From an uncultured Burkholderiales bacterium (GTDB taxonomy: Bacteria; Pseudomonadota; Gammaproteobacteria; Burkholderiales; Burkholderiaceae_E): 5,069 nucleotides of DNA. The notes beneath the pieces are model-generated. The model saw nothing but the letters and a program-made list of their open reading frames with translations. It did not search any database and was not told where the DNA came from. The stretch lies in NCBI GenBank assembly GCA_903831925.1, contig CAIKZV010000208.1, positions 1 through 5,069 on the forward strand, given 5' to 3'. Below, in pieces: positions 1 through 5,069 of the stretch. Made by a program: the position numbers and the translations under genes. The first letter of the stretch is position 1. Each line of letters opens with the position of its first letter.

Positions 1-366
1 GCCATCGCCTCGTCGCTGGCACTTCTCAGTGTTGCCAATACCGCCAGCGCCGCTGACCCGATGGTTGACCAGCGTGCCGCACTGACCAAGGTCGACCAGG
101 ACTACAAAGCCAAGACCAAGGCCCTTCGCACCGAGCGCAGCGATGCCATCAAGGCTGCCGGTGACAAGGCTGCCGCGGACGCCAGCGCTGCCGGCAAAGA
201 TCCGCTGACAGCACGCCGTGCCGCTGAAAGCGAAGTCAAAGCCAGTTACAAGCCGAAGATGGATGCAATGTCAAAAGAGTTCAAAGACGCGCGCGCCAGC
301 GTCAAGACCCAGTATTCGGCATCGGTCAAAGCAGAAGCCAAAAGCCTCAAGCCGGTCACGCCCTGA
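1..366 (+). CDS. Small exported Lys/Ala-rich protein of unknown function (5' end missing)
   Basis: The frame is open from the first base and ends at TGA 364-366, so the true start lies upstream; the ATG at 61 is inside the mature protein and is not the start. The first 17 visible residues look like the end of a Sec signal peptide: a hydrophobic stretch (LALLSVA), then a probable cleavage site after Ala-Ser-Ala, just before ADPMVDQ. The mature part, about 104 residues, is very rich in Lys, Ala, Asp and Ser, with no Cys or Trp. Its spacing of charged and alanine residues suggests long helices or coiled coil. Small periplasmic proteins of this kind are often annotated as hypothetical in betaproteobacteria; I do not recognise a named family. 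A strong terminator follows about 80 bases downstream, so this is probably the last gene of its transcript. The reading frame is solid; the function is unknown. Confidence 0.75.
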   Translation, partial: AIASSLALLSVANTASAADPMVDQRAALTKVDQDYKAKTKALRTERSDAIKAAGDKAAADASAAGKDPLTARRAAESEVKASYKPKMDAMSKEFKDARASVKTQYSASVKAEAKSLKPVTP

Positions 367-445
367 TCTGCTCTTGCCGTGATGGCTGCAATCACGCGCC
401 TCCGGGCAACGTGGTAGGCAAGCAAAGCCGTCACTGCAAACTGAC

Positions 446-487
446 AAAAGCCCCGCTACCGGAATCGCCGGCAGTGGGGCTTTTTTT
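446..487 (+). terminator. Rho-independent terminator
   Basis: Two 17-base arms (446-462 and 468-484) pair around a five-base loop (AATCG). The pairing has one G-T wobble (455 with 475) and one A-C mismatch (458 with 472). The right arm runs into seven T residues (481-487), the classic intrinsic terminator form. It ends the plus-strand gene finishing at 366. On the minus strand the stem is followed by only four T residues, so it may also stop, less efficiently, transcripts arriving from the MOSC gene that ends at 531. The rest of 367-530 shows no gene. Confidence 0.9.
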
Positions 488-530
488 ATATCGTCCTGCC
501 GATTACGGCGATGCTCCTCACGCCAGCCGC

Positions 531-1103
531 TCAGGCCCGGGCGCGCGCCCTAAATAACTCGCGCAGATTGACCTCGCGAGGGCCTGCAATCAGTTCGATC
601 GGATCGCCGGCGCACAGATACCCTGGCGAAATCACCGCCAGATAGCTGCCGCAAAATCCCGACTGAACCATCAGCTTGCTCGCATGCGAAAAGCCCATGC
701 CTGCATTGAACTTGAAGCACGGAAAACGCGGCTCACTGACAGCAAGCACGCAGGACGGCAGCTTGAGACGGTCGCCAATCCAGAGCTGATCCTCGAGCAG
801 CCCCTCAACCGTCAGATTCTCGCCCATCGAGCCATGAGCCAGCGGCGAATCCCACAGCGACACCTGGGCCTGCGCGCGAACGGTCTGCCAGAAGGCATAG
901 TGCTCCAGCGGGTAGGCATAAACCGCTTTTCCTAGCCCGCCGTGCACCGACAAGTCGGCCTGCTCATCGCCCTCGAGGCCAAGCGGCCTCACCGCCACCG
1001 ACCCGCTGACCGCTTCCTTGCCGATGGCGGTCATGACTTTGCGGCCGTTGATCAACACCTCACGCGCCCTCGCGCGATTAACCGAAACAAGCCTCATCGT
1101 CAT
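531..1103 (-). CDS. YiiM-like MOSC-domain protein
   Basis: A 190-residue protein matching the MOSC domain (molybdenum cofactor sulfurase C-terminal fold), closest to the E. coli YiiM type. Visible hallmarks are LGLEGDEQAD (41-50) followed by VHGG (53-56), YPLEHYAFW (64-72), GENLT (94-98), IGDRL (109-113) and the conserved cysteine in EPRFPCFKF (Cys129), which in this family is the expected cofactor ligand. YiiM-type proteins bind molybdenum cofactor and reduce N-hydroxylated compounds such as base analogues; that activity is inferred here from family membership. E. coli YiiM is about 224 residues with a C-terminal helical part. This protein stops soon after the MOSC beta domain, so that extension seems to be absent. 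I chose ATG 1103, 13 bases after the stop of the upstream binding-protein gene. A second ATG lies at 1097, and neither has a strong ribosome binding site. A longer reading from TTG 1190 would overlap the upstream gene by 74 bases with unconserved sequence. Probably cotranscribed with the gene ending at 1117. Confidence 0.88.
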   Translation of the reverse strand: MTMRLVSVNRARAREVLINGRKVMTAIGKEAVSGSVAVRPLGLEGDEQADLSVHGGLGKAVYAYPLEHYAFWQTVRAQAQVSLWDSPLAHGSMGENLTVEGLLEDQLWIGDRLKLPSCVLAVSEPRFPCFKFNAGMGFSHASKLMVQSGFCGSYLAVISPGYLCAGDPIELIAGPREVNLRELFRARARA

Positions 1104-1116
1104 GCCCGCACAGCGA

Positions 1117-2169
1117 CTATTCGAGCTCGATGCCAGCAGAGCGCATGGTCTTGCTCCAGGCGCCGAGCTGATCCTTGACCAGGGCGGCAAGCACCTCGGG
1201 CGACGACGGCGCCGGCAGCAGTCCGAGCTTCTCGTATTGCTCAGCGACGTCGGCCCGGCGCATCACGACGTTGAAGTCACGAGAGATCCGATCGACGATA
1301 TCGCGCGGCAAGCGCGCCGGGCCGAACAGCCCACCCCAGGGCGAAATATTGACCAGTGGCTGCCCTGCCTCTGCCATGGTCGGCACTTCGGGAAAGCTGG
1401 TCGTGCGTCGGGGCAAGAGCACCGCCAGCATCTTGAATTTCTCCTTCAGCAGCTGCGGCATCACCGCCGGCGTGGCAAACATCGCCTGCACCCGGCCTCC
1501 CACCATATCGATCACCGCCTGCGCCTCGCCCTTGTAAGGCACATGCGTCATGTCGAGCTTGTTGGCCTGCGAGAGCTGCGCCATCGACACGATGCCGGTG
1601 CTGTTGCCGGTCGCATAGGCAATCTTGCCGGGATTGGCCTTCGCATAGGCGACGAACTCAGCCAGGGTATTGACTGGCAGGCTTGGCTGAACCATCAGAT
1701 AGAAAGTGAAGATGCAAAGGTTCGAAATCGGCGTGAAGTCGGCGATCGGATCGTAGGGTGGAACCTTCTTGATGGAGGGCGTGTACGACATCGATGTCGC
1801 GGTACCAAAGTAGAGGGTGTGGCCATCAGGCGCTGACTTCACCACTTCAAGCGCCGCCACCGCACCGTCGGCACCCGCGCGATTTTCGACGATCACCGGC
1901 TTGCCGAAAGCGGCCGCCATATGAACCGAAATCGCGCGCGCCCCCATGTCGGCGCCGCCGCCCGCCGGAAACGGCACGACAAAACGAATCGGCTTGGTCG
2001 GCCACTCCGACTGAGCCTGCGCAAAAAAAGGCAGGGAGGCGCCAACCGCGATAGAGCCGGCTCCCGTCAGCAGTCGCCGACGCGGCAGCGACACGACCGT
2101 GTCGCAGGAATTTTCAGTGCAGGCACTGGCTTCGATGCCAGATGCTGTCGGGGCATTTGAACGAACCAT
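1117..2169 (-). CDS. Bug-family (TTT) periplasmic solute-binding protein
   Basis: A 350-residue extracytoplasmic receptor of the Bug/TctC family, the binding component of tripartite tricarboxylate transporters, which usually bind carboxylates or similar small anions. Residues 56-78 carry the family signature start WPTKPIRFVVPFPAGGGAD followed by an Ala-Arg pair. Further family features are a GADG...APDGHTLYFG segment and the later motifs VPYKGEAQA and GGRVQAMF. The export signal is Tat-like: PRRRLLT at 29-35, then a hydrophobic stretch and probable cleavage after AQA (52). About 26 residues precede the twin arginines, longer than usual, but the start at 2169 is backed by AGGAG six bases upstream. 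No membrane subunits (TctA/TctB) are encoded nearby, so this is an orphan receptor, common in betaproteobacteria. The MOSC gene begins 13 bases after its stop. The family is certain; the ligand cannot be read from the sequence. Confidence 0.95.
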   Translation of the reverse strand: MVRSNAPTASGIEASACTENSCDTVVSLPRRRLLTGAGSIAVGASLPFFAQAQSEWPTKPIRFVVPFPAGGGADMGARAISVHMAAAFGKPVIVENRAGADGAVAALEVVKSAPDGHTLYFGTATSMSYTPSIKKVPPYDPIADFTPISNLCIFTFYLMVQPSLPVNTLAEFVAYAKANPGKIAYATGNSTGIVSMAQLSQANKLDMTHVPYKGEAQAVIDMVGGRVQAMFATPAVMPQLLKEKFKMLAVLLPRRTTSFPEVPTMAEAGQPLVNISPWGGLFGPARLPRDIVDRISRDFNVVMRRADVAEQYEKLGLLPAPSSPEVLAALVKDQLGAWSKTMRSAGIELE

Positions 2170-2175
2170 GGAGGT

Positions 2176-2180
2176 CTCCT
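2176..2180 (-). promoter_or_regulatory. Ribosome binding site of the Bug-family gene
   Basis: On the minus strand AGGAG is followed by a six-base spacer and ATG at 2169. It is the clearest Shine-Dalgarno sequence in the window and it fixes the long N-terminus of the binding protein. It lies in the 81-base gap (2170-2250) after the proline-rich gene. That gap also holds a small inverted repeat, AGCTT-AC-AAGCT (2223-2234), but no T-tailed terminator, so read-through from the upstream gene is possible. Confidence 0.75.
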
Positions 2181-2250
2181 GTAAAGCCGGTGCCTTGTAT
2201 CGGAACTGCGGCGACAGACCGAAGCTTACAAGCTATCCCGGCAAACAGCG

Positions 2251-3063
2251 TCAGGCGCGGCGGCGCTGGCACAACAGTGCGCCCAGGCCCGCCAGGACCA
2301 GCCATACCGCGCCCGGCGCAGGCACAGGATGCGGCGTCTCGGGGTCGACCGGCTTGTCTGTCACCGGTGGAATCGGCTCGACCGGCGGGACCGTCACGAC
2401 CGGCGGAATCGGCTCCACAGGCGTTGTCGGACGACTGGGAGGATAGACAGGCGCAGGCTTCTCGGTGGCAGGAAGCTGCGAGCCGTTGCCAGGCGATGTC
2501 GGCAGGAGTGCAATCGGGAATGACGGTCCGAACCCCTCGCCGGGCAGTCCGGTGCGAATGCCTTCCAGTGGATCCTGTCGCACACTCGACTCGCTGAGCA
2601 GCCGCGTCGGCGGATCGATAGACGTAAAGCGCGGCGCATCGATCAGCGGTGCTCTGACCGCGGCCTGCGGGTCGGCCACCGGCGTGCAGGTCGGCACCCC
2701 TTTCGACACTGACCGGGGCGCCGCCTGTTGCGAAGCGGCAAGACTGGCGGTGGCGGGTGGCCGCTTGCGGTGCACCACCACGCGAGGACGCGCCGCGGTT
2801 TGCGGCTTTGCCTGACCCACGGGCTGCGCCTTCGGAGCGGTCAGTGCGTTGCGATCGATTGCCGCCGGCGGCCGACGAACCGCCGGGCGAACCGGCGGGC
2901 GAACCGGCGGACGGGGCGTCGCTGGCAGCACCAGGGCCGACTTGGGAGTGGCCGCCGCCACGCAGTCATCCGCCCGCGCAAACCCCGGCGTCAGCGCGAG
3001 CGTCGCCAGCAGCACGGTGGCGCCGGGCAAATAACGGGGTACGGCGGACTGACGAACGGTCAT
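2251..3063 (-). CDS. Proline-rich secreted protein with PEP-CTERM-like sorting tail
   Basis: About 270 residues from ATG 3063; a TTG at 3075 would add four residues, and neither start has a clear ribosome binding site. The N-terminus is a Sec signal peptide: basic start, hydrophobic LLATLALTPGFA, likely cleavage after ARA (31). The middle is low-complexity and rich in Pro, Ala, Arg and Val, with a short RPPV repeat (residues 51-63) and a later repeated PVEPIPPV. The last 24 residues have the tripartite layout of an exosortase signal: VPAP (247-250), a hydrophobic segment (251-265), then QRRRA. In PEP-CTERM proteins the motif is normally VPEP, so the Glu-to-Ala form here is divergent. Such proteins are cut by exosortase at the inner membrane and released or attached at the surface, often alongside exopolysaccharide. 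No catalytic domain is visible; a structural or stalk role is inferred. Only two Cys are expected in the mature protein (near residue 34 and mid-protein), apart from the one in the tail. It lies upstream of the Bug gene on the same strand. Confidence 0.8.
   Translation of the reverse strand: MTVRQSAVPRYLPGATVLLATLALTPGFARADDCVAAATPKSALVLPATPRPPVRPPVRPAVRRPPAAIDRNALTAPKAQPVGQAKPQTAARPRVVVHRKRPPATASLAASQQAAPRSVSKGVPTCTPVADPQAAVRAPLIDAPRFTSIDPPTRLLSESSVRQDPLEGIRTGLPGEGFGPSFPIALLPTSPGNGSQLPATEKPAPVYPPSRPTTPVEPIPPVVTVPPVEPIPPVTDKPVDPETPHPVPAPGAVWLVLAGLGALLCQRRRA
2363..2422. repeat. 36-base-spaced direct repeat encoding PVEPIPPV
   Basis: Two similar 24-base segments, 2363-2386 and 2399-2422, lie 36 bases apart in the same reading frame of the proline-rich gene. 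Each encodes the PVEPIPPV motif, so the protein repeat is visible at DNA level with only a few base differences. This suggests expansion by duplication of a stalk segment just before the C-terminal sorting tail. Confidence 0.8.
2877..2912. repeat. Three tandem 12-base repeats in the proline-rich gene
   Basis: Three adjacent 12-base units (2877-2888, 2889-2900, 2901-2912) begin GAACCG and differ by one or two bases. They encode the Arg-Pro-Pro-Val-like repeat near the mature N-terminus. As the unit is a multiple of three, copy-number change would keep the reading frame and alter only linker length. Confidence 0.85.
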
Positions 3064-3162
3064 GGCATCGATCAATGGGCAACTGGACGGAGCATCCGCC
3101 CCGACGAACGGTCAGCCGAGGAACTTCTGCACGCCGTGCGTCAGAAACCGGGCCGAGCGCCG

Positions 3163-3168
3163 TAGAAT
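3163..3168 (+). promoter_or_regulatory. Candidate -10 element of the hemE promoter
   Basis: TAGAAT, within CGTAGAATGG, is one base from the TATAAT consensus and sits 69 bases before the hemE start. No good -35 match lies at the usual spacing, so this is a tentative call. The rest of the divergent region 3064-3237 contains no gene. No convincing promoter for the minus-strand proline-rich gene was found in it. Confidence 0.35.
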
Positions 3169-3237
3169 GGCGAACCAAATCGCTTCCGGGTCGCGCTCTG
3201 GCGTCCCTGACCCGCCCTTTCCAGTGCCCAGCGCCCC

Positions 3238-4353
3238 ATGAAGAACGACACGTTTTTGCGCGCCTTGCTGCGCCAGCCTACCGAGCACACCCCGATCTGG
3301 CTGATGCGCCAGGCAGGCCGCTACCTCCCCGAATACAACGCCACCCGCAAGCGGGCCGGCAGCTTTCTGGCGCTTTGCAAGGCGCCTGAGCTCGCCTGCG
3401 AGGTGACGCTTCAGCCGCTTGAGCGCTATCCGCTCGACGCAGCGATTCTGTTTTCCGACATTCTGACCGTGCCCGATGCGATGGGACTCGGCCTCTACTT
3501 CGCTGAAGGCGAGGGCCCGAAATTCAGCAACCCGGTGCGTGACGAAGCCGCGGTTCGCCGCTTGGCGGTACCTGATGTCAACACCGAGCTGCGCTATGTC
3601 ATGGATGGCGTATCGACCATCCGGCGCGCGCTCGACGGCCGCGTACCGCTGATCGGCTTTTCGGGCAGCCCCTGGACGCTGGCCTGCTATATGGTCGAGG
3701 GGGGTGGCAGCGACGATTTCCGTCAGGTCAAGACGATGCTGTACAAGCGCCCGGACCTGATGCACACCATGCTGACGGTGACCGCCGACGCAGTCCGTGA
3801 CTATCTCAATGCCCAGATCGATGCCGGCGCACAGGCGGTCATGATCTTCGACACCTGGGGCGGGATCCTGCCCGATGGTCACTACCAGAAGTTCTCGCTC
3901 GGCTACATCCGCCGGGTGCTGGAGGGTCTGCGCCTGGAGCGCGAGGAGCGGGCACCCGATGGAACGATCACCCGGGTGAGGGTGCCCTCCATCGTCTTTA
4001 CCAAGGGTGGCGGGCTCTGGCTGGAGGACATTGCGGCCAGTGGTTGTGACGCGGTCGGCCTCGACTGGACGGTCAATCTCGGCCAGGCCCGTGCTCGGGT
4101 TGGCTCGCGTGTTGCACTGCAGGGCAACCTCGATCCGATGATCCTGATGGCCAATCCCGAGCAGATTCAGGCTGAGGCCATCAAGACCCTCGAGAGCTAT
4201 GGCATGCCGCAATCAGGCCAGGGGCATATCTTCAACCTTGGCCACGGCATCTCGCAGTTCACGCCGCCCGACAATGTGATTGCCCTGGTTGAAGCGGTCC
4301 ATCAGTACAGCCGTGAACAGCGCCGTCGCGGCGCTGCAGCGTCGGCTTTATAG
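3238..4353 (+). CDS. hemE: Uroporphyrinogen III decarboxylase
   Basis: Cytoplasmic enzyme of haem synthesis that removes the four acetate carboxyl groups of uroporphyrinogen III to give coproporphyrinogen III, without a cofactor. The 371-residue product has all the family landmarks: [12 protein letters not shown] (22-33) with the substrate-binding arginines Arg24 and Arg28; [12 protein letters not shown] (72-83) with the essential Asp74; GFSGSPWTL (140-148) followed by Tyr151; FDTWGG (204-209); FTKGGG; and NLGHGI near the C-terminus with His336. The start at ATG 3238 has no recognisable ribosome binding site but fits the conserved N-terminus. The protein is longer than the roughly 354-residue E. 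coli enzyme. Part of the excess is an apparent insertion of about ten residues between the helix ending EGLRLEREE and the strand PSIVF, and part is an Arg/Ala-rich C-terminal tail. priA follows on the same strand after 274 bases. Confidence 0.98.
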   Translation: MKNDTFLRALLRQPTEHTPIWLMRQAGRYLPEYNATRKRAGSFLALCKAPELACEVTLQPLERYPLDAAILFSDILTVPDAMGLGLYFAEGEGPKFSNPVRDEAAVRRLAVPDVNTELRYVMDGVSTIRRALDGRVPLIGFSGSPWTLACYMVEGGGSDDFRQVKTMLYKRPDLMHTMLTVTADAVRDYLNAQIDAGAQAVMIFDTWGGILPDGHYQKFSLGYIRRVLEGLRLEREERAPDGTITRVRVPSIVFTKGGGLWLEDIAASGCDAVGLDWTVNLGQARARVGSRVALQGNLDPMILMANPEQIQAEAIKTLESYGMPQSGQGHIFNLGHGISQFTPPDNVIALVEAVHQYSREQRRRGAAASAL

Positions 4354-4431
4354 GCCGCTGCGCACCACTTATGCACATTTTGGCTGATCCTGTCGAGTGC
4401 CCCTGCTGATCGCTTGCTCCAGCTTTCTGTG

Positions 4432-4480
4432 TTTCATAAGTGCCTGATTTATATAGACTTAATTTTGTAGAATTTTTAAG
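4432..4480 (+). promoter_or_regulatory. AT-rich block with candidate priA promoter
   Basis: About 49 bases, strongly AT-rich, stand out from the GC-rich surroundings. They contain several -10-like hexamers: CATAAG (4435-4440), TATATA (4450-4455) and TAGAAT (4468-4473). The last resembles the hexamer proposed upstream of hemE. No -35 element matches well; TTGCTC at 4414-4419 is the nearest candidate and sits 15 bases before CATAAG. The block probably includes the priA promoter. An origin-type unwinding element is a more speculative reading. Confidence 0.4.
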
Positions 4481-4494
4481 CAGACGGCGTCGGA

Positions 4495-4510
4495 CCGCGC
4501 AACAGCGCGG
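4495..4510. repeat. Short perfect inverted repeat (hairpin)
   Basis: CCGCGC and GCGCGG form a perfect six-base-pair stem around AACA. No T tract follows on either strand, so it is not a typical terminator. It lies between the AT-rich block and the TGTCCACA repeats, in what would be the priA leader if transcription begins in the AT-rich block. Confidence 0.6.
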
Positions 4511-4627
4511 GTTTGCGGGCAACCGACCAACGCTGTCCACACTATTGTCCACAGCTTCTGTGAACACATCGGAAAACGCCTGCGGGTCCAAGACGTTCCG
4601 ACCTATTTGAAGGTTTTACTTTAAGTT

Positions 4628-5069
4628 GTGATCGCTCCGGCCACCATTGCCCGCGTGGCACTCGACCTGCCCTTGCCGGAGTTGTTCGACTACGCCCTGT
4701 CTGCCGATTCACCGATTTGTCCAGGTGACTGGGTCATCGTGCCCTGGGGCCGCAGCCGTCGGGTCGGGCTGGTGGCGGCCCTGGCCGACAGCACGGCCGT
4801 GCCTGTCGATCGCCTGCGCATGCTCGAGGAGCGCTTGCCCGGCATGCCTCGTATGCCGGGCCACTGGCTCGAGCTGATCGCCTTCGGAGCCCGGTATTAC
4901 CACGCCGGCTTTGGAGAGCTGGCGCTGCCCGCGGTACCCAAGCTGTTGCGCATGGTCCCCGGCGCGCGCAGCCGCGGATCGGCGGTTGATCGGGCGCGGG
5001 AGCGCTTCGACGCAACTCTGCCCAATCCAGCGCAAGGCATCGACCATTCAGACAGTGAGCGTGTACTGA
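4628..5069 (+). CDS. priA: Primosomal replication-restart helicase PriA (N-terminal part)
   Basis: The first 147 codons of PriA, cut off by the right edge. PriA is the DEAH-type helicase that recognises stalled or collapsed forks and starts primosome reassembly. Visible here is its N-terminal 3'-DNA-binding domain: ARVALDLPLPELFDYAL (8-24), PGDWVIVPWGR followed by RVGLV (32-49), and ARYYHAGFGELALPAVP (88-104), the last matching the conserved segment usually written as YYxxxxGE followed by hydrophobic residues. The helicase motifs would come later. The GTG at 4628 is chosen because an in-frame TAA lies six bases upstream (4622-4624) and the conserved sequence begins almost at once. No good ribosome binding site is seen; GAAGG (4609-4613) is 14 bases away, which is too far. 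The gene is on the same strand as hemE but has a long leader of its own. Confidence 0.95.
   Translation, partial: MIAPATIARVALDLPLPELFDYALSADSPICPGDWVIVPWGRSRRVGLVAALADSTAVPVDRLRMLEERLPGMPRMPGHWLELIAFGARYYHAGFGELALPAVPKLLRMVPGARSRGSAVDRARERFDATLPNPAQGIDHSDSERVL
4838..4860. repeat. Perfect 8-base inverted repeat inside priA
   Basis: CCCGGCAT (4838-4845) and ATGCCGGG (4853-4860) are perfect complements separated by seven bases. They could form a hairpin within the early priA message. It encodes PGMPRMPG, a palindromic-looking linker between the two conserved parts of the DNA-binding domain, so it may simply reflect codon choice. Confidence 0.7.

Larger units (their letters stand above)
4369..4567. 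promoter_or_regulatory. Cluster of DnaA-box-like sequences between hemE and priA
   Basis: TTATGCACA at 4369-4377 fits the TTATNCACA DnaA-box consensus exactly. TTGTCCACA (4545-4553) differs at one position and CTGTCCACA (4533-4541) at two. These last two share TGTCCACA as direct repeats 12 bases apart. TGTGAACAC (4559-4567) is a box in the opposite orientation with two differences. The exact and partial boxes flank an AT-rich block. DnaA binding is inferred from the sequence match only; the cluster might instead be an operator for another regulator or chance. Confidence 0.4.

Noticed and set aside
1104..1190. N-terminal extension of the MOSC protein from TTG 1190
   Set aside because: It would overlap the upstream gene by 74 bases, and the added residues show no conserved MOSC sequence.
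1018..1836. Plus-strand open frame of 272 codons opposite the MOSC and Bug genes
   Set aside because: Its composition is His/Arg-rich, typical of an antisense shadow, and the minus-strand genes have clear family motifs.
2223..2234. AGCTT-AC-AAGCT inverted repeat as an operator of the Bug gene
   Set aside because: Short, with no matching promoter hexamers at suitable spacing; too weak to list as a regulatory site.
2142..3389. Several plus-strand open frames across the proline-rich gene
   Set aside because: They are Arg/Pro/Ala-rich shadows without family motifs. The minus-strand frame has both a signal peptide and a sorting tail.
3112..4212. Long minus-strand open frame opposite hemE (366 codons)
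   Set aside because: It lies antisense to a certain hemE, has no recognisable domain, and reads like the complement of GC-rich coding sequence.
4335..4361. Possible terminator after hemE (GCAGCG paired with CGCTGC)
   Set aside because: Only six base pairs with a large loop and no T tract; half of it is inside the coding region.
4259..4591. Minus-strand open frame spanning the end of hemE and the intergenic region
   Set aside because: No ribosome binding site or family resemblance, and it overlaps conserved hemE codons antisense.
4709..5047. Minus-strand open frames opposite priA
   Set aside because: Antisense to a conserved PriA domain, with low-complexity Arg/Ala/Pro composition.
1..5069. 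CRISPR arrays, tRNA or rRNA genes, insertion sequences, toxin-antitoxin or defence genes
   Set aside because: No regularly spaced repeats, cloverleaf sequence, transposase motifs or defence-family motifs were found on either strand.

Overview
The window looks like chromosomal DNA from a GC-rich betaproteobacterium. Three things suggest this: a Bug-family (tripartite tricarboxylate transporter, TTT) solute-binding protein, a secreted protein with a PEP-CTERM-like tail, and the order hemE then priA. Rhodocyclales-like or Burkholderiales-like relatives are plausible. This is inferred from gene content; no rRNA or other decisive marker is present.

Layout. At the left edge is the 3' end of a plus-strand gene for a small Lys/Ala-rich exported protein (1-366), followed by a strong intrinsic terminator (446-487). 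Three minus-strand genes follow. Read in their own direction they are a proline-rich PEP-CTERM-like protein (3063 to 2251), an orphan Bug-type periplasmic binding protein (2169 to 1117), and 13 bases later a YiiM-like MOSC-domain protein (1103 to 531). The last two look like a two-gene operon. A 174-base divergent region (3064-3237) separates them from hemE (3238-4353, plus strand), a complete uroporphyrinogen III decarboxylase. A 274-base intergenic region (4354-4627) then leads to priA, the primosomal helicase, which starts at a GTG (4628) and runs off the right edge.

How the genes relate. hemE (haem synthesis) and priA (replication restart) are housekeeping genes. The minus-strand genes are accessory: solute capture in the periplasm, a molybdenum-cofactor or hydroxylamine-type MOSC enzyme, and a surface or envelope protein probably sorted by an exosortase. 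No phage, insertion sequence, CRISPR array, tRNA or rRNA was seen.

The most interesting non-coding stretch is hemE-priA. It combines an exact TTATNCACA DnaA-box match, two direct TGTCCACA repeats 12 bases apart, a partial inverted box, and an AT-rich block of about 50 bases in otherwise GC-rich DNA. It could be simply the priA promoter, or a DnaA-binding or origin-like element. I see no clearly new multi-gene system here.
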